Source: Candidatus Solibacter sp. (GTDB taxonomy: Bacteria > Acidobacteriota > Terriglobia > Bryobacterales > Bryobacteraceae). From it: a stretch of DNA of 16,193 bases. Both the position numbers and the translations under genes were made by a program. This document shows, in pieces, positions 1 through 8,810 of this stretch. Within the stretch, counting starts at the first letter, position 1; the number at the start of each line of letters is the position of its first letter. The notes below the pieces were generated by a model. The model was not told where the DNA came from and searched no databases. It saw only the letters and a list, made by a program, of their open reading frames with translations. Location of the stretch: the NCBI GenBank assembly GCA_026394025.1, contig JAPKZC010000501.1:1-16193 (forward strand). The letters run 5' to 3'.

Positions 1-1587
1 CATCTGGCGGACGCCCCAGTTCCAGACATCCGGGTGCGGGTGCTTGTGCGCGGGGTTGAAGCAGCGGTGGTTGTAGGTGGCCAGGGTGGAATCGATGAAG
101 AACCCATCGACGCCGGTGGTGCGCACGATCTCCGCCAGAGTTTTGGCCAGCCAATCCTGGTAGCCGGGATGCGCCGGACAGGCGTGCCAGAAGCCGCGGT
201 AGTGCTCGGTGGGTGTGCCGTCGGCATTGAGTAGCGCCCAGTCCTCGCCCTGGGAGCGGCCGATGCGTCCGCGTTTCCAGACGATCATGCCTTCGACGTA
301 GAACAGGAAATGGCCGCCCTGGCGATGGCCGGTCTCGATGCCCTGGCGCAGGGCGTCGAAGCCGCCCAAGTTCTGCGCGGCGAAGAAATAGTCGCCGCGG
401 TTTTGCCAGTTGGCTTCGACGCCCAGCAGTTCCCCGTCGTGGGAGCCGGTGAGGTGCAAGAGATCGGCTCCACCGGATTTCCTGCCCTCCAGAATGCGCG
501 GCAGTTCGAGCATCGTCTTTCCCTGCCGGGCCAGGCCATCCACACCGCTTTCCGAAATGAACGTGGTCTCCCGATACCAACGCGCCGGCGAAACCCGCAT
601 GGGCATGTGTTGCCGCGCGGCGCGCAGCCAAAGCGCACCGGTCTTCCAGTTGCCGGTATAGGCGTAACTGCGCACCGGGCCCAGATCCACCGCGTCGCCG
701 AGTTTCTTCATATAGGGCGGGTCCTGTGCCTCAGCGCTGTTGTAGGCGGTCTCGCCACCGAAATCGCCGATCGGACGGAAAACTCGTGTGTGGGAAACGC
801 CCAGGAACGGCCCCTGGTCGCCGCCCGGCGCCATCCGCGCGGGCAAGGGAAAAGTGTTGCCGACCAGGTAGACGCGGCGCGCCGCGGCGCCCGGATCCAC
901 GGCGAAATCGGCGCGGTTATCGTCGAGCACGGCGAGGCCGCGATTGCCGCCATCCACCATGAAGACAGGGGCGGACAGGCTTCCCAGGTAGGGCTGACTG
1001 TAGTTCACGGTGCCCAGCGGTCCGCGCACGGAGCCTGAGGTCTGGGCGAAGATGGCGCGGTCCTTCTCCGTGCTGTCGAATCGAATGCGAGAGAGCAGCG
1101 GGAAGTAGATATCGGCTTCCACTTTTTCGCTGCCGTTCCATAATGCCTGCCCCAGCCAGGTGATGACGTTGCCCTCCACGCTGATATCGAGCGAGATCTG
1201 CATGGGCATGCTATCGTGCTCGACGAACGCCAGCAGGCGGCGCGGACCGGTGAACAAGCGGTTCACGCGGAACGTGTCCATGCCGTAAACGCCTTTGTAT
1301 TTTCCGCCGGGCACGACGACGGCGAGAGGGTTCCCGACGGACCCACCCTGGGCGAAGGGAGTCTCGCCCGGGCTCTGGATCCGCACCAATTTCAGACGGT
1401 TGGCCTCGCGCTGGAAGGCAACCTGGACGGCGCCTTCGGAGATGACAATCGGGCTCGACCCGCTGGAGAGGTCTTCGACCGGTTTCAAACCCGCCGGTTG
1501 CGGCAGAAGTACGCGATTGCGCGGTTGCGCCCAGAGCGAGGCGGCGCAGAGCGACAGGATCGACAGTCTGAAAGCGGTTCGAGTCAT
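1..1587 (-). CDS. Secreted TIM-barrel glycosidase-like protein, N-terminal 529 residues (DUF6259-like), runs off left edge
   Basis: Reading the minus strand from ATG at 1587 gives 529 codons with no stop to the window edge, so the C-terminus is missing. A GGAG Shine-Dalgarno lies at 1598-1601, ten bases before the start. Residues 1-21 are a clear signal peptide (basic start, hydrophobic core, ending SLWA-Q), so export is expected. Residues about 25-310 look like an all-beta region similar to the sandwich domains that precede glycosidase barrels. From about 330 the protein becomes barrel-like. Near the cut end come HPGYQDWLAKTL (473-484) and GVDGFFIDS (492-500), a strand ending in Asp typical of the nucleophile or substrate-binding strand of GH13/31/36-like TIM barrels; D499 is the candidate residue. 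The pattern resembles the DUF6259 group, but that is recalled family style, not a search. It diverges from the GH28-like gene. Substrate unknown. Confidence 0.8.
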   Translation of the reverse strand, partial: MTRTAFRLSILSLCAASLWAQPRNRVLLPQPAGLKPVEDLSSGSSPIVISEGAVQVAFQREANRLKLVRIQSPGETPFAQGGSVGNPLAVVVPGGKYKGVYGMDTFRVNRLFTGPRRLLAFVEHDSMPMQISLDISVEGNVITWLGQALWNGSEKVEADIYFPLLSRIRFDSTEKDRAIFAQTSGSVRGPLGTVNYSQPYLGSLSAPVFMVDGGNRGLAVLDDNRADFAVDPGAAARRVYLVGNTFPLPARMAPGGDQGPFLGVSHTRVFRPIGDFGGETAYNSAEAQDPPYMKKLGDAVDLGPVRSYAYTGNWKTGALWLRAARQHMPMRVSPARWYRETTFISESGVDGLARQGKTMLELPRILEGRKSGGADLLHLTGSHDGELLGVEANWQNRGDYFFAAQNLGGFDALRQGIETGHRQGGHFLFYVEGMIVWKRGRIGRSQGEDWALLNADGTPTEHYRGFWHACPAHPGYQDWLAKTLAEIVRTTGVDGFFIDSTLATYNHRCFNPAHKHPHPDVWNWGVRQM

Positions 1588-1630
1588 TTTGTAATTACTC
1601 CTTTTGATCGCACAAGGCTCTACCTGGGGT

Positions 1631-1660
1631 TAGATTACACTCCAGTAGGCGTGCAATCTA
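1631..1660. promoter_or_regulatory. Imperfect 30-bp inverted repeat in a divergent intergenic region, operator-like
   Basis: TAGATTACACTC (1631-1642) and GCGTGCAATCTA (1649-1660) are inverted copies matching at 10 of 12 positions around a 6-bp spacer. The repeat lies 44 bp upstream of the minus-strand glycosidase start and 139 bp upstream of the GH28-like start. It could therefore bind a dimeric regulator of either gene or both. No regulator gene is present in the window. Binding is inference; the symmetry is seen directly. Confidence 0.4.
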
Positions 1661-1721
1661 TGATGATTGGACCGAAAAGTCTGAACATCGTGCTTAGGCA
1701 GCGCGAGTGGCACTATAGTCA

Positions 1722-1746
1722 GAGGTTCCGGCGCAATCCTTATATA
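1722..1746 (+). promoter_or_regulatory. Shared upstream motif GAGG-WTY-CGGCGCAATC with TATATA
   Basis: GAGG, three bases, then CGGCGCAATC (1722-1738) recurs almost exactly upstream of the epimerase operon (8975-8991), with 15 of 17 bases the same. In both places it is followed three bases later by ATA. The distance from CGGCGC to the start codon is also similar (70 and 68 bp). Here the 3' flank is TATATA (1741-1746), a plausible -10 box, although no convincing -35 is seen. It may be a promoter/operator unit common to the two plus-strand transcripts. Confidence 0.35.
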
Positions 1747-1798
1747 CCGGACTCGCAGATCCTGATTACCATGATCGTGGCAGACCAGGAGCACTGGC

Positions 1799-3358
1799 AT
1801 GAAGATCGTTTGGATCCCCACCTTTTTGCTCGCGGCGGGCGCGGCGTTTTCCGCATCCGGCGTCTATAGCGTGCGCGATTTCGGCGCGACGGGGGATGGA
1901 AAGACCCTGGACACGGCCGCGATCAACAAAGCCATTGACGCTTGCACCGCGGCCGGCGGCGGGCAGGTGCTGTTGCCTCCGGGAACTTACCTTTCCGGCA
2001 CGGTGGTGCTGAAATCCAACGTGATGCTGCGGCTGGATGCTGGCGCGCGACTGCTGGGGACCAGCGACCTCACGCAGTACAAGAACTACAATCCGCCCGC
2101 CGGATCGTTCGAGGCGCGAAGTCCCCGCTGGCAAAATGCCCTGGTGCTGATCTCTGGTGTGGAGAACGTGGGCATCAGCGGCGAAGGCATCATCGACGGC
2201 AACAAGGTCAACGATCCGAGGGGAGAAGAGCGCATGCGCGGTCCGCACGCCCTGGTGGCGGGGAGTTCGAAGAACCTGACCATCCGCGACGTCCATTTCA
2301 AGGACGCGGCCAACTACGCGATGTTGATCGAATGGACCGATGAGGTGAATATCCAGAACGTAAAGGCCACGGGCGGATGGGACGGCATTCACCTGCGCTG
2401 GTGCAAGAATGTGGTGATCTCGGGGTGCCAACTCTATACGGGCGACGACGCGATTGCGGGCCGCTACTGGGAAAACGTTCTGATTACGCAGTGCGTGTTG
2501 AACAGTTCGTGTAACGGCATCCGCGTGATCGGGCCGGCCAAGGGGCTGATTATCCAGAATTCGCTCATCTACGGTCCGGGCCTGCATCCGCACCGCACAT
2601 CCAACCGGTACAACCTGCTGGCCGGAATCTACCTGCAACCGGGGTCATGGGATCCGTCGGAAGGAGCGCTGGATGACGTACTGATCTCAGATATCACCAT
2701 GCGCAATCCGGCGACGCCGTTCCGGCTGACGATGAACAAGAACAACAAGGGCGGGGAGATTATTTTCAATCGCATTTCGGCCACGGGCGTATACCGCGGA
2801 GGCATTTTGTTGGAGAGCAAGGACGACCCGGTGCAGCGCGTAGTCTTGCGCGACATCAATATTGAATACACGAAAGACGACCCCGCGCTGAAGGCGGAGC
2901 ACCGGCCGTTGCCGGCATGGGGACTGACCGCGCGCCACCTGAAGAACCTCCTGTTCGAAAACGTCCGGCTGACGGCGCTGGAGCGGGATTGGCGCCCGAT
3001 GATGATCCTTGACGATATTGAGGACGTGAGCGTGGACGGCATGCGTTTTCCTCCTACGGCTGGGGAGGGCGCGTCGATTGTGATGAATAACGTGAGGCGT
3101 CAGGAGATTCGCGATGCCGGTGCGGCGCTGCTGGACGCGCGGTGTACAGCGTTGGGCGCGGCGGAAGCGCCCGTGGCGGGCAAACCCTATTCCGCGACGG
3201 CCACTGTGGTAAATGGCGCCGCGGCGGGTCTGGGCAAAGTGGAACTGCAGGCCGGCGAACAAGATCTGATCCGGTGGGTTTGGTTGAAGCCGAATGAGAC
3301 GCGGAAGGTGGTTTTCGACGGCGTCATGGCAGCGGCGGGAACTCAGGAACTGCGCTGA
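1799..3358 (+). CDS. Secreted GH28-like right-handed beta-helix protein (polygalacturonase superfamily), atypical active site
   Basis: The product is 519 residues with an AGGAG ribosome site at 1787-1791, seven bases before ATG. Residues 1-20 form a signal peptide. Residues 22-65 carry the pectate-lyase-superfamily start (YSVRDFGATGDGKTLDT, then a GGGQVLLPPGTY turn), followed by regular beta-helix coils to about 430. Where GH28 enzymes have NTD, DD, GHG and RIK, this protein has WDG (D195), GDD (D216, D217), CNG (N239) and GIY near 276-278. The spacing fits GH28, but the usual His, Arg and Lys are replaced. Residues about 440-519 look like a CARDB-type beta-sandwich (LKPNETRKVVFDG). It is followed after 65 bp by the TonB-dependent receptor and may be co-transcribed with it. 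The fold is secure; polygalacturonase activity is doubtful. A related lyase, epimerase or different glycosidase specificity is possible. Confidence 0.85.
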   Translation: MKIVWIPTFLLAAGAAFSASGVYSVRDFGATGDGKTLDTAAINKAIDACTAAGGGQVLLPPGTYLSGTVVLKSNVMLRLDAGARLLGTSDLTQYKNYNPPAGSFEARSPRWQNALVLISGVENVGISGEGIIDGNKVNDPRGEERMRGPHALVAGSSKNLTIRDVHFKDAANYAMLIEWTDEVNIQNVKATGGWDGIHLRWCKNVVISGCQLYTGDDAIAGRYWENVLITQCVLNSSCNGIRVIGPAKGLIIQNSLIYGPGLHPHRTSNRYNLLAGIYLQPGSWDPSEGALDDVLISDITMRNPATPFRLTMNKNNKGGEIIFNRISATGVYRGGILLESKDDPVQRVVLRDINIEYTKDDPALKAEHRPLPAWGLTARHLKNLLFENVRLTALERDWRPMMILDDIEDVSVDGMRFPPTAGEGASIVMNNVRRQEIRDAGAALLDARCTALGAAEAPVAGKPYSATATVVNGAAAGLGKVELQAGEQDLIRWVWLKPNETRKVVFDGVMAAAGTQELR

Positions 3359-3410
3359 ACCCAGGCCACAGGCGCAAGACTATGGAATAGGTCCACAACT
3401 TTCAGCTAAA

Positions 3411-3426
3411 GGGAGTCTTAACTATG
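3411..3426 (+). promoter_or_regulatory. Ribosome binding site fixing the receptor start at 3424
   Basis: GGGAG at 3411-3415 sits eight bases before ATG 3424, which opens a textbook signal peptide. This shows that the receptor begins here, in a different frame from the long ORF that encodes its plug and barrel. A small inverted repeat (AAGACT 3376-3381, AGTCTT 3414-3419) overlaps the site and could mask it in mRNA, which is speculative. Confidence 0.6.
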
Positions 3427-6400
3427 CTTCGATCCACGTTACGCCGGATCTTGCCATGCTTGGCGCTGGCGCTGATTTCGTACGCCGCTTTCGCGCAAAG
3501 CGATCGCGGCATGATCACAGGTACGGTGCGCGATGCGGGCAACGCGGTCATCCCCGGTGCGAGGATTACCGCCACCCATGCGGCGACCAACGTCACTGCG
3601 AAGGCGAGCACGAACGAGGCCGGCGAGTTTACGCTGCCCTCGCGCTGGCCGGCAATACCGTCCGGCTCGACACAAAACTGGAGATCGGCAGCGTAAAGCA
3701 ATCGGTGGAGGTTTCGGCACAGGGCATGACGCTGCAAACCGACGATGCCAAGATCCAGAACGAGATTTCCAACAAGCTGATTGAATCCCTGCCCACGGTG
3801 GTCAGCGGCAATATGCGCAGCCCCTTCGACCTGGCGGCGCTCACGGCCGGCGCCAACGGCGGCGACCAGGACTTCCGGGTGGGCGGCGGGCAGGCGGGCA
3901 GTTGGGCGGTGACGCTGGACGGCACTTCCGCCAACACCAACCGGGGAGGCTCCACTCAGTGGGCGGCGGTGAATGCGCCGGCGCTGGAAGCCATCACGGA
4001 GTTCCGGGTGGAGACCAACGGGTTCAAGGCGGAGTTCGGGCGCGCCGGGGGCGGCGTGGTGAGTTTCATTTCGAAATCGGGAACCAACCAGTACCACGGC
4101 ACCGTCTTCGACTTCATCCGCAACGACGCGTTCGACGCGCGGGGCTTCTTCAACGCGACGGTGCCGGTCTACCGGCAAAACGATTTCGGGGCCACGGTGG
4201 GCGGCCCGGTGCGGATTCCGAAACTCTATAACGGCAAAGACAAGACGTTTTTCTTCTTCTCCTATGAGGGGTTCCGCAATCGCGTGGGCGGATCTACCAG
4301 CCCGATCGCGCTGCCTCCGCCGGAAGTCTACACCGGCGATTTCACGAACGACGTCAGCCGCAACAAGGACGCGAGCGGGAATTACTACCGCTACACGGTG
4401 TACGACCCCTCCACCACAACCTATGATGCTTCGATCAACAACTACACACGCCTGCCCTTCCCGGGGAACAAGATTCCGGTGAGCCGGTTCGACCCGTTCA
4501 GCGTCAAGATGCTGGAGATTGCCAAGAACACGCTGACGGGCCTGCGTAAGGATGTGGTCCCGGGGACCCCGCAGTACTGGCTGGAGAATTACTACCAGAG
4601 CGGCACTTCGGTGAATCCGAACAACAAATACAGCGTGAAGTTCGACCATGTGCTGAACGAGAAGAACCGGTTCTCGGCTTACATCGGCTACAACAAGAAA
4701 GAAACCGTGCCGGGACCGACCGGGCCCACGGGCATCCCGGGTATCATGAACGGCTTCAACAGCGTCAGCGACAAATCGCCCGTGTATCGCGGCAGCTGGG
4801 ACCACACCTTCGGCCCGCGGGTTCACAACCGGTTCTATTTCGGGATCAATAACTTCGTTGACTCCAACTTGCCAATCGCGTGGGGCGGCGGCTGGAAGGC
4901 CAAGGGAATCTGCATGCCGAACGTGCCCAATTGCGACATCAACCTTCCCCTGCTCGGGACCGGTGATTTCGGCCAGTGGGGCGGATATGGGTACAACGGA
5001 TCGGAGAACCCGACCTACTCTTTCCACGATGACATCAGCCTGAATATGGGCAAGCATTTCTTCAAGGCGGGGTACCAGTGGGAGTATACGCCGTACAACG
5101 CCGTAGGCCAGCAGAACGTCTCCGGGGGGGCCAATTTCGGATCTGGCAACACGGCGCTGCCGAACACCAACTACACCGGTTCCGGCTTTGCGAGTTTCCT
5201 GCTGGGCGAGGCCAACTCCGGCAACGTCACCACGCCGCGGTTTGTGGGGATGCAATGGCGGTATCAGGCGATGTACTTGCAGGACGACTGGCGGGTGCGG
5301 CCAAACCTGACCATCAACCTGGGACTGCGTTATGAATTCAATTTGCCGACCACCAATTCCGGAGATCAATGCGCGGACTTCGATCCGACGCTGGCGAACC
5401 CCGGCGCCACGGGGCGGTTGGGCGCGCTGGTGTTCTGCGGAAAGGGGACTGGACGCATCGGGCGCTCCACCATCCCGCCGGGCTGGTACAAAGGGGTTGG
5501 CCCGCGCCTGAGTTTCTCCTGGAGCGCGGCCAGCAAGACGGTAATCCGCGGCGGCTTCGGCGTCACGTACGCGCCGGTGAAGACGCTGGGCGGGTCGGCG
5601 CACTTCCAGGGCTTCGCGCAGATTCTGAGTTTCACCGATCAGACGGGCGGGATTGCGCCGGTATTCAAGCTGTCGCAAGGCTTGCCCTCGTATCCCATAC
5701 CGCCGTTCCTGGATCCCGCATTTTCCAACAATGGCGGGGCGGATTGGTGGCAGGGTCAAGAGGCCAACCGGCTGCCCGAACCGATCACCTGGAACCTCAC
5801 GGTGCAGCGCGAGATCGGGCACGGCCTGCTGCTGGAAGCCGGCTACGCGGCGCAGGTGGGAACCCACCTTGTTTCGAACGAAACGGACTACAACCGGATC
5901 AACTTCAACACGCTGCCGGCCAGCCTGAATATGTTTACCGCGGCGGGGAGGAACCTGCTGACCACCGCGTTCAACAACAAGAACCAGTTGGTTCAACAGG
6001 CGGGGTTCTCGCTGCCGTACCCGCAGTTCCCAGTGAGTTCGACACTGGTGCAAGCGCTTCGTCCCTATCCGCAATACACCAGCCTCGCGACCAGTAGCGG
6101 GGGCGACCATAGCGGACACTCCAGCTATCATTCGCTGGTGCTGAAAGCGACGCGGCGGTACGCGGCGGGCCTGGTAGTGGACGCGTCTTATGTAATCTCC
6201 AAGTTGCTGACCGACGCGGAATCTTCGTGGGGCAACAATTCGAGCGCCATGGACCAGTACAATCGCCGGTTGGACAAGGCGCTATCGGGCAGTGACCGTA
6301 CGCACGACGTCAAGGTCAATTATGTTTACGAATTGCCGGTCGGGCATGGCAAGCACTGGCTACGGACGGGCATTCTGTCGCAGGTCATCGGCGGCTGGCG

Positions 6401-6905
6401 CGTGGGGGCCACGCAGCGGTATGCCAGTGGGACGCCGCTGGGTCTTGGCGGCGCGTTCGGGTTCCCGAGCAATACGATCAACAACCGGGCGTACGTGACG
6501 ACGTTTGATGACTGGCGGGCACCCATCAAGGGGGACAAGTTCGATCCCAATGTGGACCGCTTCTTCCGGCCGAACACCCTAGCGAACTGGGTGAACGATA
6601 CGCCGACCATCACCAGCCAGGGATGGTTCCCGCTGCAACCCAGGGACCGGTTAGGTAACATGACCAGGAACAATCCAAAGATGCGGAATTTCCCGTTGTA
6701 CAGCGAGAACGTATCGCTGGCCAAGACGTTCGCGATCGCGGAACAGCGCCAACTGGATCTGCGCTTCGAGGCATTCAACGTGTTGAACCGGACCCAATTC
6801 GGTTCGCCGAATACCAACCTGGGGGACACGTCGAACTTTGGTCTGGTGAATTCGCAGGCAAACACACCGCGGCGTATGCAGTTTGCGCTGAAGTTCAACT
6901 GGTGA
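3424..6905 (+). CDS. Oar-like TonB-dependent outer-membrane receptor, interrupted by a frame change near 3636
   Basis: This is a large outer-membrane transporter expected to take up glycans using TonB energy. From ATG 3424 the frame gives a signal peptide (residues 1-25, ending AAFAQ) and the start of a carboxypeptidase-regulatory-like beta-sandwich (GTVRDAGNAVIPGARI, TNEAGEFTLP), then stops at 3696. The rest is in another frame, open from 3294 to 6905: ALAGNTVRLDTKLEIG finishes the same domain from about 3636. The plug follows (DGTSANTN near 3918, ALEAITEFRVETNGFKAEFGR), then SKSGTNQYHGTVFDFIRND near 4072, and a barrel ending in the C-terminal aromatic signature FALKFNW. Compared with relatives, about 25 residues in the middle of the regulatory-like domain are absent and the frame is shifted by one base (mod 3). 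As written, no single reading frame gives an exported receptor. No SusD-like gene is adjacent. Family call firm; functionality uncertain. Confidence 0.85.
3625..3660 (+). other. Deletion/frameshift junction inside the receptor's N-terminal domain
   Basis: Upstream of about 3636 the frame beginning at 3424 encodes the expected EAGEFTLP. Downstream, the frame one base behind encodes the expected ALAGNTVRLD. The YxVxVExxGF segment normally found between these two motifs is missing. The simplest reading is a loss of roughly 75-85 bases whose length leaves remainder one when divided by three. Confidence 0.75.
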
Positions 6906-6909
6906 GTCG

Positions 6910-6926
6910 CCGTCCCGAACAGACGG
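6910..6926. repeat. Small inverted repeat after the receptor gene
   Basis: CCGTC (6910-6914) and GACGG (6922-6926) can form a 5-bp stem with a 7-base loop directly after the receptor stop codon. There is no T-run after it, so intrinsic termination is not shown. Confidence 0.3.
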
Positions 6927-6929
6927 ACG

Positions 6930-7003
6930 GTGACCGTAATGTGGTCACCAAACCCCGTAAGTAATTGATTCGACTATAGGGGCGTGACCACAGTGTGGTC
7001 ACC
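6930..7003. repeat. Two 20-bp palindromic repeats at a convergent gene junction (possible bidirectional terminator or REP-like element)
   Basis: GTGACCGTAATGTGGTCACC (6930-6949) and GTGACCACAGTGTGGTCACC (6984-7003) match at 17 of 20 positions, 54 bp apart. Each is itself palindromic; the second has perfect 9-bp arms around one base. The inner halves can also pair with each other: GTGGTCAC 6941-6948 with GTGACCAC 6984-6991, and CCCC 6953-6956 with GGGG 6979-6982, leaving a 22-base loop. The element lies between convergent genes, and its right copy overlaps the GH31 stop codon (6999-7001). No T-tracts are present, so a repeat family or protein-binding site is as likely as a terminator. Confidence 0.55.
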
Positions 7004-8810
7004 GAATGGTCGGCGTCACCTGAAAGCTGTCCTTGAGAAAGACGGGCAGCGTGTCCAGCGGCGCGGGGTACGCGCGCAGCCAGGCGCCACCTGTGAGGCG
7101 GGCTTTGGTTTTGTAATCGATCCAGGCGCCAGCGGGCAGATAAATGTCGCGCACCGCGGCGCCTTTGACCACGACGGGTGCCACCACCACGTTCGGCCCC
7201 AGCATGAACTGGTCGGTGATGGAGAACGTGTTGGCATCTTCGGGCGCGTGATACCAGAGCGGCGCCACGAGCGGTTCGCCGTTGGATCGGGCTTGGTCGG
7301 CGAGGCTGAACGTGTAGGGTGCGAACTCGATATGCAGGCGGCTGGCGTCGCGCACAAGGCGTAGGGCTTCCTCGTCGAAGTGCCAGGGCCCTTTGGAGAA
7401 CTGGATGAGCGGCATGAGGGCCGAGGCCTGGGCCCAGCGGACCAGCAGTTCCTTATCGAGGGGTTCGCGGCCGTACTCGTTGCCGCCGACGATATCGGGC
7501 ATCACGTAAAAGAAGCCACGCAGGGAGACGGTGAACACCTGCGAGATCATGGCGGCAAGACCGTTGCGGTTACTCCATGAGGACTGCTTGTCTTGCAGGC
7601 GCTGCACGATGCCGGTGGGTTGGGAGTAAACGCCGACCCGGGATTCGTTCCACGTGAAGTATGCCACAGCTTCGCGGTTGAAGTAATCGGCATATTCCTG
7701 GGGTGTGACGGGCACGAACGTGCGCATATCGCGGGGCACGAGGTTGGCCTCGCCGGAATCGAACTTGAAGCCATCGACGCCATAGAGTTGCTGAAGACGC
7801 ATCAGGCGGCGCCGGTACTCGGCGGCGGCGCGGGGGTTGGTGAAATCCCAGACGCTGCCGAAGCCGGCCCACCAGCCGGTGAGCCCGACGTTGCCGGAAA
7901 GGTCGTTGACCAGCATGCCATCGTTGCGGTGCTCGGCGAAGGGCTTGGAATCAACGTTGACGAAGTTGGCCACCCAGAGGGTGGTGCGTATGCCCATGCG
8001 GTGCAGTTCGTCGGTCATGGCCTTCATGTCGGGGAACTTCTTGAGATCGACTTCCAGATCGCCGAATTTGGTCTCCCACCCCATGTCGATTTCGATGACG
8101 CCGCAGGGCAGATTGCTCTCGCGGATCTTGCGGGCAAAGGCCAGCAGTTTCTCCTGATTGAGGCCGCCTTTGTTTTCCACCCAAGTGGTGTAGATGGGGA
8201 GGCGCATGTACTCGGCGGGGGGCGTGGCATGGGGAAAGCCGATCTCGCGCAGGATGTAGCGGACCACCTCGCGGCCGTTAGGCTGGATCAATACCTGGTA
8301 GCTGAGCGAGGAGACGCCGGGGATTTCGAGGGCGATGAGGCCGTCGGGCTCTCCCTTGGTGCTTTGGTTCACGGCGTAGCGGAAATCCTGCGGCGTCCTG
8401 AGCCAGACGCCGGCGCCTTTGGTGGTGTACCAGAGGGGAGTGCCCTGGGTGGAACCGCGCGCCACGAAGCTGTCTACCCGGAAGCGGGCCTGGTTGAGGG
8501 GGAGGACGTGCTCGTCGTTGAGACCCTGGAAAGCCCCCCCGTACCACTGGCCGGCGGGATCGATACGCCACCGCAGGGCGGCCAGAGTTTCGGGACCGGG
8601 CTGATAGAACCAGGTGGTGACGGCGACGCTGTCGGCGCCAGGACGGAGTTCGGTGCGGGCGCCCTCGTAATCGAGGGTGAGAGTGCCGCCGGCGTCCTTA
8701 AAACTGCGTAGACGGGTGGGCCTGGGCTGGCCCCCGGGGCGCGGCGGAATCGCGTTTACGGCGGGGAAGTCGAGGACCAGTTCGCCGTCGCGGCGGACGG
8801 ACATCGCCAT
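6999..8810 (-). CDS. Glycoside hydrolase family 31 (MYORG/NET37-like subgroup), signal peptide out of frame
   Basis: The 603-residue ORF is a retaining alpha-glycosidase of GH31. Residues 1-200 form the N-terminal beta-sandwich. The barrel starts near 204 (PIYTTWVENKGG) and includes GVIEIDMGWETKFGDLEVD (237-255), RTTLWVANFVNVDS and the nucleophile motif GVDGFKFDSGE with D351. The acid/base is probably D407 in LQDKQSSW, which matches the D-N-x-S-x-W pattern of other GH31 enzymes, 56 residues after the nucleophile. PDIVGGNEY (438-446) follows, and the C-terminal sheet ends at 603. The FKFD-GE form resembles the animal MYORG/NET37 and bacterial relatives; members include alpha-galactosidases and alpha-glucosidases, so substrate is open. 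The ORF's first codons already lie inside the mature domain. A good signal peptide exists just upstream but one base out of frame (8819-8884). As written the product would stay in the cytoplasm. Confidence 0.88.
   Translation of the reverse strand: MAMSVRRDGELVLDFPAVNAIPPRPGGQPRPTRLRSFKDAGGTLTLDYEGARTELRPGADSVAVTTWFYQPGPETLAALRWRIDPAGQWYGGAFQGLNDEHVLPLNQARFRVDSFVARGSTQGTPLWYTTKGAGVWLRTPQDFRYAVNQSTKGEPDGLIALEIPGVSSLSYQVLIQPNGREVVRYILREIGFPHATPPAEYMRLPIYTTWVENKGGLNQEKLLAFARKIRESNLPCGVIEIDMGWETKFGDLEVDLKKFPDMKAMTDELHRMGIRTTLWVANFVNVDSKPFAEHRNDGMLVNDLSGNVGLTGWWAGFGSVWDFTNPRAAAEYRRRLMRLQQLYGVDGFKFDSGEANLVPRDMRTFVPVTPQEYADYFNREAVAYFTWNESRVGVYSQPTGIVQRLQDKQSSWSNRNGLAAMISQVFTVSLRGFFYVMPDIVGGNEYGREPLDKELLVRWAQASALMPLIQFSKGPWHFDEEALRLVRDASRLHIEFAPYTFSLADQARSNGEPLVAPLWYHAPEDANTFSITDQFMLGPNVVVAPVVVKGAAVRDIYLPAGAWIDYKTKARLTGGAWLRAYPAPLDTLPVFLKDSFQVTPTIR

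Noticed and set aside
310..1038. 242-codon plus-strand frame over the first glycosidase
   Set aside because: The minus strand reads continuously for 529 codons with a signal peptide and barrel motif.
1766..2638. 290-codon antisense frame over the GH28-like gene
   Set aside because: It opposes a well-supported beta-helix protein and shows no recognisable features.
3294..3635. Start of the receptor at 3294, inside the end of the GH28-like gene
   Set aside because: The sequence before about 3636 in that frame has no signal peptide or domain character, while the frame from 3424 has a ribosome site, signal peptide and the expected domain start.
3402..6131. 909-codon open frame antisense to the receptor
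   Set aside because: It lies wholly opposite a clear receptor, has Arg/Val/His-rich low-sense translation and no motifs; it is a by-product of high GC codon use.
6906..6998. CRISPR repeat-spacer unit
   Set aside because: Only two palindromic copies with no array, leader or cas genes.
7560..7610. Apparent loss of the GH31 acid/base residue (SWSNRNGL in place of a W-x-G-D segment)
   Set aside because: Re-aligning on the D-N-x-S-x-W pattern puts D407 of LQDKQSSW at the acid/base position, 56 residues after the nucleophile, so the site looks intact.
7593..8711. 372-codon plus-strand frame inside the GH31 gene
   Set aside because: The GH31 catalytic motifs on the minus strand explain this region; the plus frame is a shadow.
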